Positions 23,647-33,669 of a stretch of 64,000 bases of DNA are shown here, one piece after another. Both the position numbers and the translations under genes were made by a program. Positions within the stretch are counted from its first letter, which is position 1. Each line of letters opens with the position of its first letter. Location of the stretch: contig JAEILZ010000004.1 of NCBI GenBank assembly GCA_018873225.1, positions 2,108,001 through 2,172,000 of the forward strand, read 5' to 3'. This stretch comes from [Phialemoniopsis] sp. UDSM-2020. Its lineage: Eukaryota > Ascomycota > Sordariomycetes > Thyridiales > Thyridiaceae. The notes beneath the pieces were generated by a model. It made no database searches, was not told the DNA's origin, and saw nothing but the letters and a program-made list of their open reading frames with translations.

Positions 23647-24111
23647 TCACCCGGTCTTGGCTTTCACCGATTTGGGAAAGCCCACATTGAACAGGAAAGC
23701 CAGTCTGACAAACATCATGCCAACCAACATGAAGATATTCACGCCGTCCTGGAGCCTCCACAGGGCCGGGTTCAAGAAGGTGGGGATGCCCATGGACAGA
23801 ATGGTCGCGTAGACGTGGATCGCGTCGCAGACCAGCAGCGACAGCAGGACGGCCTTCCACACCTGAATGTCCTTGGCGACGCGCAACACCAGCGCCTCTG
23901 AAAGAGCAATGAAAACGTAGGTCGCGGCGACTTGGTCTAGGATAAGCTGAAAGGTCGGCTCGTAGGTCGTGTAGCTGGACACGACGTCGAGGTACTTTTC
24001 GGGCACCAGGTGGGCCATGATGGGACCGTTGAGGGCCGCAAAAGGTTCAAACCAAAGCAGGCTGACGCGGTAGAGCAGCGGCAGCTGGGACGGCTCAATA
24101 GACGGTGCCAT
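23647..24111 (-). CDS. Small membrane protein, DUF7704-like
   Basis: Single exon, 154 residues from the ATG of MAPSIEPSQLP. The pattern LPLLYRVSLLWFEPFAALNG at the N terminus and three or four hydrophobic segments (around TYVFIALSEALVL, AVLLSLLVCDAIHVYATIL, NIFMLVGMMFVRLAFLF) resemble a fungal family of small tetraspan-like proteins that I recall as DUF7704. The function of that family is unknown. It is transcribed away from the small membrane protein gene at 24452. A real gene is likely; the exact family name is from memory. Confidence 0.75.
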   Translation of the reverse strand: MAPSIEPSQLPLLYRVSLLWFEPFAALNGPIMAHLVPEKYLDVVSSYTTYEPTFQLILDQVAATYVFIALSEALVLRVAKDIQVWKAVLLSLLVCDAIHVYATILSMGIPTFLNPALWRLQDGVNIFMLVGMMFVRLAFLFNVGFPKSVKAKTG

Positions 24112-24451
24112 GATTGCCGTCAATGATAAAGTGGTCTTGCCTTCTCTGTATCTGTTTTTGGGTATAACAGGGTTCGCAATTGGTTTCCAATCTGGGTTGG
24201 TTCAATCGAGAGAGAGAGAGGAAAGAAGAGACTAAAAGCTGACGTTGTCTTGGGAAAAGGGATGGGGATGGGCATGGGCATGGGGATGGATCTATCAATC
24301 AATAATAAGCGAGGTTTCGTCCTCCGCCGCCCCCCTTGAATACCTACACCGATCTACACCCATTACTTACTTACTTACGTACGATTCCGCGTCATTCATT
24401 CCTCCACATTGCAAAAATAAATATTACAGTCCATCAAAAGGAATATTCATA

Positions 24452-24844
24452 ATGTCGACCTCATTCAAAGACACCTTCATCTACCGCGGCGCCCTGGTTG
24501 TCACGTTCCTACCGGCCTTCTTCGGGCTCAATGCCATCTTGGCCCCCGAGGCCGCACTGAAGGGCGCCGAATTTCCCGTCCCTACCGACCCCGTGGGCAG
24601 AAAGGTCGCATTTGCCCTCATGCGCATCTATGGAAGCCGCAACGTTGTCGTCTCGGCTGTGATCTCGCTCATCTGGTGGAACGGCAATAGAAGGCTCCTC
24701 GGGCTCGGCATGCTAGGCTTTCTCGCCATGATCACCACTGACGGCCTGGTCTCCAAGGCTTTAATCGGACGCGGCGAATGGACGCATTGGAGCTTCCTAC
24801 CCGTCGTTGGCGGCCTCATTGGCGGGTTACTAGGCTGGTATTAG
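24452..24844 (+). CDS. Small membrane protein, DUF4267-like
   Basis: Single exon, 130 residues from the ATG of MSTSFKDTF. It has four hydrophobic segments separated by short loops and the pattern ALMRIYGSRNVVVSAVISLI...LGMLGFLAMITTDGLV, which matches what I recall of the DUF4267 family of small fungal and bacterial membrane proteins, function unknown. The open frame extends upstream without stops, but that part reads Trp/Gly/Ala low complexity and is likely leader; the ATG after GAATATTCATA fits better. Divergent from the DUF7704-like gene with about 340 bp between the two starts. Confidence 0.78.
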   Translation: MSTSFKDTFIYRGALVVTFLPAFFGLNAILAPEAALKGAEFPVPTDPVGRKVAFALMRIYGSRNVVVSAVISLIWWNGNRRLLGLGMLGFLAMITTDGLVSKALIGRGEWTHWSFLPVVGGLIGGLLGWY

Positions 24845-25068
24845 ACATGGGACGTCGTATCGTTTTCGGCCGGCAACGGAGCGTGGAAAAAGAGGGCTAT
24901 CTCATGGTAGCTATGAGCTGATTGCTGCTCTAAACACTTCCATTCGTTGCCAATCTTGCAAGGGATGTACTGTGTATACATTTCATACGGCTTGTCTCTA
25001 ATGCCATGAACAACATGATCCTTTTCGTTCGCCCATGTTGCTCAGACAGGTCGGGCGTTGAAAGACTC

Positions 25069-28000
25069 CTAGTTCTTTTTGACTTCGAGCAAGTCAAAGA
25101 CTTTCTCCCACTCATTCACATTGATGTGTTCATATCCCCTGCCCTGGGCTTTCTGCTCTCCGTACCAGTCCATCGTCGGCACGTATTCGTACTCCATCGT
25201 CTGCACCGTCGGATCGCGAGCCCGTACGGCCTGGGCATGATCAAAGAGGCGATTGCGGTATCTCGACGCATTCCCACTGGCCCCATTGCCCCTCGGCGGG
25301 TGGAATACAATCTTTGCAGGACCCGGCTCGCCGTCGTTTGTAGGAGCTTGCATCGCACTCATGGCGCGGCCATCATCACCGCCCCGCACCTCGACCGACA
25401 TCGTCTCTACAGAGGCCCGCAAGACAGGCTTGAAACCCCTCCCCTCGATTTTATCTGCTGGGGACGGTACGAACCTCTTAAGTCCGTGGATCAGGTCGTC
25501 GGCCAAAAAGTGAGTTGTGGTATCAAGTTCATTCGCCAGTCGCTCCGGAACCTCGTATCCGCCGAGCCAGACCTTCTTCAACTTGGCGGCCGCGCCTTTC
25601 CTCTCGCCGTGCGTACGGACGTAGTCAATCACTTTGCGTTGCGCTGTGCTCAGGTCTTCTTCTCGAATGGTTGAGGCATCCGGAAATTTCGACTGTGCTG
25701 TGACATCCCAGATCATGAGTTCAGAACCCGAATAAGGTTTCCGATGCGGCTCAACGGGCCGCCATATGGCAATCCAGGGGCATCTCCTTGGTCGCTGTCC
25801 TGGGGCTGCCTCGGCCAGATTCCAGCCCTCCTCAATGGTGTAGAACAAACCAATGTAGGTGTTGAACCTCCGATACTGGAATGGGTCACCGAAATCAAAC
25901 CAATCTTGGACTGTCTTTTTCTTGGTGTCCGAGAATGGTAGGTTGGAGGCCTCTTGCGGATCAGCCCACAGCACAGGGACGGCGTAGAGCTGTATGATTG
26001 TACCGGCTGTCAACGACGACTTGACATCCCATAAGAAGTTCGTAAGTTCTGGGATACCGTCACCGGGAAAGCGCTGGCTTGGGTAAAGAGAGCCCTCGAC
26101 CCCCTGTGCCTGCATGATCTGAAAGTCTGTCCTTGATTCAATACTGTTCGTTGCCATGTTAGTTGAATGTGCGAAGGAGTGATTGGTTTGCTTGAGGTAC
26201 TCGTCTGGATCAGAGGTGGAAGTTGCAGTGTAGACTGGTACCGGGACGATGCGTCTGGCTCGTCGGGGCCGCTCTCTCTTGATCCTATGGCTAGAGCCAA
26301 TGACATGAAAGTTTCGAAATTGATCGAGTCGCGACATGGACCAGTGACCAAACCAGTTCACCAGACTCTGCTCATCATTTGGGTCAATGCTTTCGTCGGC
26401 GTAGACAAAATAGTGGTCGTCTTCGTAAACGTCTAAAGGGTCGTAGACTTCTTGCCAAATGACTTTGTTGGACACGAGATCCCATGTTTTGAACCGTGCG
26501 TCACACTCCTTGAATGAGAGGGCTTCCTCGTATGCCATTTCATCTGGGCTAGCATCGGGTCTGTCCCCCAATGACTTCAAAAACTCTTGTCGACGCGTCG
26601 CCTTCTCGAAAGCCAGACCCTCGAGATAGCCCGTAATCTTCCATCCTGTCACCAGTTTGAATGGAGCCGGCGTCTTGTTTCTGATACTGTGAATGAACCA
26701 GTCAAAAAGTTCGTAGGCACGACGAGGCTCGGAGACGATGAAACTCGGTGTGACCAAGACGGCGGTTCCACAGGGAAACAGTTGTGTCAGATCGATCATC
26801 GCCGGCCGCGGCGACTCCTTGAACGACTCCTCCCAGCACCATAACCGGAGGTCCGGGGAGTTTTGCAGTAATTGAGAGAGGTTTGAAAATCGTCGAATAG
26901 CTTCAATTAACTCCCCGTGGACGATTATTGTCACTCGGTGTTCCTTTGATACCTGCTCCAATACTGACCAACTCCCTCTTTGATAACTGGACAGAACGTA
27001 GCTTGTCGGGTTACATTCACGTAGCCATAGTGTGACTTGCTTCGACAGTTCCATCTGTGATTGTGGAAATGCCAAATAAAACCGATCGACTTCGGCGGTG
27101 CCATTCTCCAAGGGAAGGACGCGGGTATAGTCCTCCGCCCTTAAGCCCAGAGTGCGCTCCATCAAAGTCTTCCGGCTGTCACCGAGGGTTCCTGGAGTGT
27201 CTGACTGATCGGTATTCAGGGACGGTCTGAGAAATGGCTGGCAGTTGAAATAGGAGCGAAAGATCACGTATCTAAGGGTCGGCTTTCCTGCACTCGACGG
27301 AGGGATACCAACAGTTGTCCAGTCCCATTCGGCACAATCTCCCGGGTACAGTAGAATGTTGAACTCCGAATGCGCCATAAAGAGACCAGAACTTTCGGCT
27401 GTCAGATGCTCCAGGACCCTGGTGAGCAAGGAGGGATCACTATTTGATATGACCATTCCTTCGGCAAGCATTGTCTGAAGGAACGATGCGTGCTGACTGA
27501 GAAACGTTTGCGCCAGAGCGGAATATTCGAACAGTAGGCACGATTCTTGTAGAAATGAATCAACCCATCCCTGAGCGTCATCTGTCACTGTTCCATCAAA
27601 GGTAACTGTGGTTTTTCGACCTCCCCGTTCCCCGAGCAGAACCTGCTTGTCGACATGTTGAGACTGCCGTATCCTCTCTGGCGACCTAGGAGAGCCAAAC
27701 AAAGACATATGAGTGTCTTGATCTTCTAGGGCAAGATCCGCTTCAGGGCCAACCATCTCACTCGGGTTGGTCTGGTTCCTAGCATCCTCTACGGATGCCT
27801 CTTCGCAGATATTAGTGCTGTCCCCTTCATCACTGGCCAGAGCAAATGAGACAGTTTTGCGGACTTTCTTTGGCACCGGCTTATCCTCGGTGTGATCGCT
27901 ACTCTTGCGCCGTTGAGAGGCCTCGGAACTTGTGTTTACGGGCGGCCCTTTCCGTGGCTCGGGGCCTTTGGAGATTTCGAAGACCTGATCACGGACTTGT

Positions 28001-29088
28001 GAAATGTCAGGGGCATGGTCGTTCATATTACGCTCCCTGAGTTCTGCCTGACGCACACGTCGAAAATTGGAGAACAGTCTTGGTGTCTTGGTCGGATCGG
28101 TCATAGTGTCGTCGAGCTTCTTTCGTCTCCTCACTTTTTTCCCATCCACGAAGATATTGCCAGGTACGGGGACAGACTTGCGTGCAGTGAGGTTCTTCGT
28201 GGCATTCTTTTGTGCGGGAGCAGACGATGCCCCTTCTCCCAATCTGTTTTTGTGGGTTTGGCTCGACGTCTTGCCAACATTGCCTCCGGAGAATCTCCTG
28301 ACAAACTGGCTTGCTGTGGGTGTTGCTGCAGTTCCCTTATATCCGGTAGCTGAAACGGGCGAGCCGCCTTGGGGTTGCACCCTCTCGCTAGTTGATTCGA
28401 GGGTGCGAGATGTTCTTGAACGTTGCGAAGACTGTGCGGCATGGGTGGCACCGGAAGCGGCTGTGCTGGACCTCTCTGAAGAAAAGGAGTTGGTGTGTAA
28501 TTCAGGGATTCCCTTGAAGGTCTTTTGACGAGGTTTGAGCGAGGGGTTGGGGCGGATAGGTGAAGCGATACGATCTTCGACCACGTCGTCTTCAACAGCC
28601 TCGTCACTGGAACTCGAGTGGTGATCCGCATACGTCAGTCCTAGCGGTTGTCTTGCAAAGGGCGTCGTGGAGAAACCGAGCCTCTTGCGCTTTGCGTTTC
28701 TCCTGTTGTGCCGCACCTCTCGGGCATTTTCGGCGGCCTCGTGTGCTGCTGCCACTGCCTCCTCATACTCTTTCACATCAAACTTGGCCTTCTCCCCGGT
28801 GGCATGCTTCTTCTTGTCTTCTTCCCAGAAGGTCCGTAGTTCTGGACCTAGATTGCTATCCGGCTCCCACGTCCACTCGTGCTTTGGAAATCCGGACCAA
28901 TGCACCAGGTACTTCATTTCACCGTCGATCATCCGCTCAGCCATGATATCCTCGACTGCATATTCAGTTTCATCCTCCTGAGGCTCTCCCGAGACGGTAG
29001 AAGTGATGGAGACATCATCGTCGCTGTCGCTCGATGGCGACGGCTCAGCTTGACGAGGGAGGTGTGCGGAAGGACCCGGGACATTCAT
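25069..29088 (-). CDS. Large chromodomain protein
   Basis: One uninterrupted frame of 1339 residues from the ATG of MNVPGPSAHL; a GTG two codons upstream is not the start. A chromodomain lies at about 43-93: EYAVEDIMAERMIDGEMKYL, then VHWSGFPKHEWTWEP. Aromatic residues Y43, W64 and W72/W74 sit where methyl-lysine cage residues are expected. The next 400 residues are basic, Ser-rich and disordered. The second half is folded-looking, with stretches such as FLMAHSEF-like GLFMAHSEFNILLYPGD and EGWNLAEAAPGQRPRRCPW, but I do not recognise a domain there. Known chromodomain proteins of this type bind H3K9me or H3K27me. S. pombe Chp1, also with an N-terminal chromodomain, is a possible relative, unproven. 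A 4-kb intronless frame is unusual in this window. Nuclear, probably a histone-mark reader. Confidence 0.9.
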   Translation of the reverse strand: MNVPGPSAHLPRQAEPSPSSDSDDDVSITSTVSGEPQEDETEYAVEDIMAERMIDGEMKYLVHWSGFPKHEWTWEPDSNLGPELRTFWEEDKKKHATGEKAKFDVKEYEEAVAAAHEAAENAREVRHNRRNAKRKRLGFSTTPFARQPLGLTYADHHSSSSDEAVEDDVVEDRIASPIRPNPSLKPRQKTFKGIPELHTNSFSSERSSTAASGATHAAQSSQRSRTSRTLESTSERVQPQGGSPVSATGYKGTAATPTASQFVRRFSGGNVGKTSSQTHKNRLGEGASSAPAQKNATKNLTARKSVPVPGNIFVDGKKVRRRKKLDDTMTDPTKTPRLFSNFRRVRQAELRERNMNDHAPDISQVRDQVFEISKGPEPRKGPPVNTSSEASQRRKSSDHTEDKPVPKKVRKTVSFALASDEGDSTNICEEASVEDARNQTNPSEMVGPEADLALEDQDTHMSLFGSPRSPERIRQSQHVDKQVLLGERGGRKTTVTFDGTVTDDAQGWVDSFLQESCLLFEYSALAQTFLSQHASFLQTMLAEGMVISNSDPSLLTRVLEHLTAESSGLFMAHSEFNILLYPGDCAEWDWTTVGIPPSSAGKPTLRYVIFRSYFNCQPFLRPSLNTDQSDTPGTLGDSRKTLMERTLGLRAEDYTRVLPLENGTAEVDRFYLAFPQSQMELSKQVTLWLRECNPTSYVLSSYQRGSWSVLEQVSKEHRVTIIVHGELIEAIRRFSNLSQLLQNSPDLRLWCWEESFKESPRPAMIDLTQLFPCGTAVLVTPSFIVSEPRRAYELFDWFIHSIRNKTPAPFKLVTGWKITGYLEGLAFEKATRRQEFLKSLGDRPDASPDEMAYEEALSFKECDARFKTWDLVSNKVIWQEVYDPLDVYEDDHYFVYADESIDPNDEQSLVNWFGHWSMSRLDQFRNFHVIGSSHRIKRERPRRARRIVPVPVYTATSTSDPDEYLKQTNHSFAHSTNMATNSIESRTDFQIMQAQGVEGSLYPSQRFPGDGIPELTNFLWDVKSSLTAGTIIQLYAVPVLWADPQEASNLPFSDTKKKTVQDWFDFGDPFQYRRFNTYIGLFYTIEEGWNLAEAAPGQRPRRCPWIAIWRPVEPHRKPYSGSELMIWDVTAQSKFPDASTIREEDLSTAQRKVIDYVRTHGERKGAAAKLKKVWLGGYEVPERLANELDTTTHFLADDLIHGLKRFVPSPADKIEGRGFKPVLRASVETMSVEVRGGDDGRAMSAMQAPTNDGEPGPAKIVFHPPRGNGASGNASRYRNRLFDHAQAVRARDPTVQTMEYEYVPTMDWYGEQKAQGRGYEHINVNEWEKVFDLLEVKKN

Positions 29089-30707
29089 GATCACTGTTGC
29101 TTTGCGGATCGAGACTCGAGATACGAGGTCAGTGCACGCGAGTTGCCTTTAGGTCCGCGCCATCCATAGTCTGACGAATTTGGTTTCAGACTGCCAGCCG
29201 TGCCTGAGGTGACTTTGAATGTAGAAAGGAGTGGTTGGTGGCGGTTCGGCCCCAGCAAAGACTCCCAGTCGTTGAATAGTCGAAGTATGGAGGAGCACGG
29301 ACCTTCCCATGAATAGTCAATCAGTAAGGTCGGCCCTTATCGACAAGCACCATCCGGATCATCAAAAAGTCGATGGAAAAAAACACGGGATGATGCGCTG
29401 TGCTGATGCTCAGTGGCTGGCTGGATGGTGATGTGAGGTTGACCAAAAGACACGTTGCCTGGGAGATCTTGTCGTGACTGGATTTTGATTCGAATTTTAA
29501 CTAGCAGGGGTGGAGTGTGAATGTGTTTGACTGCGGCCTGGCAAGAAGGGAAAGCTGCACCAAGGCCTTTTCGTTGCGGATGCAGGGTTGCCCAAATAAG
29601 GTCAATCTGCTTGTTTATTTTAGGGCAACTCGAGTTGAACCTCATTGTTTCGCTCATGTACGGGTCGACTCGGGACAATCCGTCAGTTTGAGCATAAAAT
29701 AGCCATCTTCTTTGGTGCTTGGTGCTGAAGTACTATAGAGTACCACTAACTCTTGTACGCGTTTTACCTGGATCCTCATTCTCAACCATCTCGGCCTACC
29801 TAAAATACTGGGTACCTTGCCTTTTATACTCATCCAGGCTCCGACTTGGTCTCTATGATACTGTGACTGATGAATGCCATCGCAGTTCCAGACAATGGGA
29901 GGACTTGATCAGCGGAGTCCATCGGACGCCCCTCTCTTGAGTACTTATGGTGGATAAAATGTGATGATGACCTCACTTCTAGCACGATTGGAAGTGGAAA
30001 GTTGGACTTGAGCCCCTTTTGCCCTTTCTCTTTGAAGACGAGGCTCCGGACCAGGCGAGAACTGTGACAAGTCGCGGGTAACGGGGTTTTGCCTGGTGTA
30101 TAAATTTAGGCTCATTTACCTGGTATCGACCTCGTATCAAGTAGGCTTACACAGGTGGGTCGACTCGATCAGTACGTAGGTCGGACGCTGTTATTTAGGT
30201 GCCATTCACTACCGCTTTGGGGCGGAGTGTCCACGTGATACGCAGGGTTGTTTGAAGGGCTGGCTCAATCCGATGGGATCTTGTTTCGGTTATGCGAAAT
30301 CCCGGGCATCAAGATAATCACTTACTTAAAGTACTTTACGAAGCAAGGATTTGGGAATATTGAAGAGCCTGTTAGGTTCTCTATTCAAGGCAGGGACAGT
30401 AGATACTTTACTCAGCAAAAGGCAGGCCTTCCATCAAGACCTCGAAAAGAACAGGTCCGGCAGTACCCCCATTTTTTAAGCGATTTCCCAGGCCAAACGT
30501 CGCTGCCTTACAGTGGGGAATAGCGATTGATTAGCTGGCATTCCACCTCCTAGATACAACCTCGCCCAGGAGCCGCACCAGCAGGTCCCTTTGTCTTCCC
30601 GCCCATCACCGAAATTCCAACCTCCAGAGAAAGCGAACCGCAAACATCACAGCATTACCCTTGCGCCGTCCCCGAATTGTCGCATCCCTACCAAGACTCC
30701 ATCCAAG
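29089..30707. other. Divergent intergenic region
   Basis: 1.6 kb between the chromodomain and Rab11-type genes, which diverge from it. It should hold both promoters. Open frames are under 115 codons and not convincing. Confidence 0.45.
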
Positions 30708-31680
30708 ATGGCCAACGACGAGTACGATGTGAGTCTGCTGCCCTTTCCATTGACAGAGAACCTCCACACCCCTATTCCACACTATCGCCCCCCTCCATAC
30801 GTAACCAGCACTGACGACAAGGCCCCGCTAGTTTCTCTTCAAAGGTGCGATCCCTCGACGAAGCCGCATTTGATAAGGTTGCAATGCATCGAGAGCCAAG
30901 AGACTGATGTTCATTTTCCATGTAGTGGTGCTCATCGGAGATTCTGGCGTCGGAAAATCTAACCTATTGAGTCGATTCACCCGCAACGAGTTCAACCTCG
31001 ACTCCAAGTCCACGATTGGTGTCGAGTTCGCCACCAGGTCCATCCAGGTCGACTCCAAGACGATCAAGGCTCAGATTTGGGATACCGCAGGTCAAGAGCG
31101 ATACCGCGCTATCACTTCCGCCTACTACCGTGGTGCTGTCGGCGCGCTGCTTGTCTACGACATCAGCAAGCACCAGACCTACGAGAACGTCACACGATGG
31201 CTCAAGGAGCTGCGAGATCACGCTGATGCCAACATCGTCATCATGCTTGTGGGTAACAAGAGCGATTTGCGACACCTGAGGGCCGTCCCAACCGAGGAGG
31301 CAAAGGCCTTTGCCAGTAAGCATTGCCGCATGCGCATCCCTTGCGAGACGATGCTGATAGAGTCTTGTTTTCTAGGCGAGAACCACCTGTCCTTCATCGA
31401 GACATCTGCCCTTGACGCAAGCAATGTCGAGCTGGCATTCCAAAACATTCTGACTGGTACGCAAAATCTCTGCTCTTTTCCCTTCTCTTCTTCGGCGCTC
31501 TCTTGTCGTCGTCACTTACTAACACGTCTTCTTTACTCTTTTGCAGAGATCTACCGGATCGTCTCGAGTAAGGCACTCGACAGCGGAGATGGCGCCCAGG
31601 CCACCATCGGCGCTGGCACGAACATCTCCCTGAGCAAGCCTGCGGACGACGGAGCGGGGAAGAAGGCCGGATGCTGTTAA
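30708..31680 (+). CDS. Rab11/Ypt3-type GTPase
   Basis: Five exons, 30708-30728, 30832-30844, 30926-31315, 31376-31456 and 31547-31680, give 212 residues. The second is a 13-nt microexon encoding FLFK plus the first base of Val; including it restores the family N terminus [19 protein letters not shown], and leaving it out removes it. Motifs: P-loop GDSGVGKS (16-23), switch I with [24 protein letters not shown] and ETSAL. The C terminus KKAGCC carries the double cysteine for geranylgeranylation. Rab11/Ypt31-32/Ypt3 proteins direct trafficking from the late Golgi and recycling endosomes to the plasma membrane, cytokinesis site or hyphal tip. All splice boundaries use GT-AG. Confidence 0.96.
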
Positions 31681-32535
31681 ACTTTTTTCGCTGGGCCGTT
31701 TTCAGGGTCATAGGGTTGGGACGATGATGATGCATGGCGTCGTATATTGGCTGGACTATGTAAGGCGAGAGGCATAAGGACCCAGGGGGCTCGCGCTGCC
31801 TTTGGCGAGGACTGTCTTGGTAATTCCCCAGGAGAACGGTGGTCTCGTCCTTTGTTCTTGGACTTTCGAGGCTGGTTGTCAAGGATATCTCCTTTTTACT
31901 GCTTTGGCACTGCTTAATTGAATGAACTCGCGATGACTATGATCAACCATTACCAAACGCACTCGCAGATCCTCTGAGGACCTGCAGCATTCTCACTGCT
32001 ACTCGTTACAGGATGGGAACTCTAGTCGGGCACGAGGAGAGTCTGTTTCCTCGTCTTAAGATCCGTTTGGTGTTATTCTGCAAGTACGTCGCCGCCCGCG
32101 GCTCAGAGGCTCTATATACCTGCCCATGTGTAACAATCCTATGCCCACAAACTTGCTCTCCTCTGCGGTGCGGGACAACTTAGGGGAGTCAATCCGTCGC
32201 TGCGACGCTCACATGCGTCCATAGTGCGCTCGCCTGTTTCTCGCAAGGCTAGGGAGTACACCGCCAACCGCTAGGTACCTACTTAATTTACCACCACATT
32301 AACGATGGGGGGTGGGCGCCTGACCCGCCTCGCGCTAAGATAAGGCTGACTCCGGCTTTATCAGTCGCACCTAATTCGTCGCAGGCAAAAAAGTTCGTTG
32401 AATTTATTCACAGGCGGGGACCTTTTTTGCGCCTTTCTTGATAACCGTCGTCCACACTCTTCTCGTCATCTTGCCAGTTCTGCGCCGTCTTCTGCAGCGT
32501 TCACGATCTTGAATATCGCCCTGATATCTGCAGAG
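31681..32535. other. Intergenic region, BRX1 promoter
   Basis: 855 bp, no credible coding frame. It contains the related palindrome TAGGTACCTA at 32272-32281 and unpaired GATAA/TTATC elements near 32339-32361, upstream of BRX1. Confidence 0.45.
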
Positions 32536-33669
32536 ATGGCTTCGGTATACAAATCGCTTTCAAAAGCCAATGGCGACAAGTCCGAGGACGCGAGCGCACC
32601 TGCTCGCAAAAACAAGCAGAGGGTTCTGATCCTCTCCTCCCGCGGCGTCACATACAGGTAGGAAGCCCCAGCAATCATAAGATCTACTCAGTAACGTACT
32701 GTACTAAGAATTAAACAAATAAAGACACCGTCACCTACTCAACGACCTCGCTTCAATGCTGCCCCACAGCCGAAAAGACACCAAGTTCGACTCCAAGTCT
32801 AAGCTCTGGCTACTCAACGAGAATGCTCTCCTCCACAACTGCAATAACGTCATGTTCTTCGAGGCGCGGAAAGGAAAGGACCTCTACATGTGGATCTCGG
32901 CCAGCCCCAATGGACCGTGCTGCAAGGCAAGTTCTCATGCTCCCGAAAGGACTAGATGCTGGTGGTCGTAACAGACGACAAGGACTAACTTGAGATCAAT
33001 TTATACAGTTTCATGTGCAGAACCGTACGTATAACCCTGCTCCATCTCGCCAACGATACCCTACTAATGCATTTCATAGTTCATACCATGGATGAGCTTA
33101 ACTTTACTGGAAACTGTCTCAAGGGCTCGCGGCCAGTCCTCAGTTTCGATGCCGCTTTCGACAAGGAGCCCCACCTACAAGTTGTCAAGAATCTCTTTAC
33201 GAGGATATTCGGTGTGCCAGAAGGTGCCCGCCGGTCAAAGCCCTTTGTGGATCACGTTTTGTCGTTCACCGTGGCAGACAACCGGATCTGGTGCCGGAAT
33301 TACCAGATCAATGAGACGGAGCCAACAGAGAAAGCTACTGGAACCGAAGGTGATTCGTCGAAGACTGGTCAACGCACCAAGAGCAAGGACACGGATATCA
33401 ATCTTGTCGAAATTGGACCCCGATTCACACTCAGTCTCGTGGTGATCCAAGAGTCATCATTTGGAGGTCCCATCATTTACTCCAATAAGATGTTCGTCTC
33501 GCCGAACCAAGTTCGTGCCGACTTGCGCAGGGCAAAGGCGGGAAGGCACAACGTCCGGGCGGAGAAGCAGTTTGAGAGGCTGGCGAAGAAGGGCGAGCTG
33601 GGCTTGAGGACGGATGTACACCAGAAGCGGAAGAGCAGTGGTTTGGAGACTGGTGAGCTATTCTCTTGA
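32536..33669 (+). CDS. BRX1: Ribosome biogenesis protein BRX1 (Brix domain)
   Basis: Four exons, 32536-32657, 32725-32926, 33009-33024 and 33080-33669, give 309 residues, normal for BRX1. The joins restore VTYRHRHLLNDLASMLPHS and ASPNGPCCKFHVQNLHTMDE, matching the Brix-domain pattern SPNGPxxKFHxQNxHTMxEL. The second intron starts with GCAAGT rather than GT, and the third exon is only 16 nt (FHVQN plus one base). The third intron has a CTACTAAT branch site. The Brix domain covers about residues 28-240 (KLWLLNENALLHNCNNVMFF, GSRPVLSFDAAFD, GPRFTLSL). The C-terminal tail is basic. Known role: nucleolar assembly of the 60S subunit, needed for 27S pre-rRNA processing. Confidence 0.96.
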
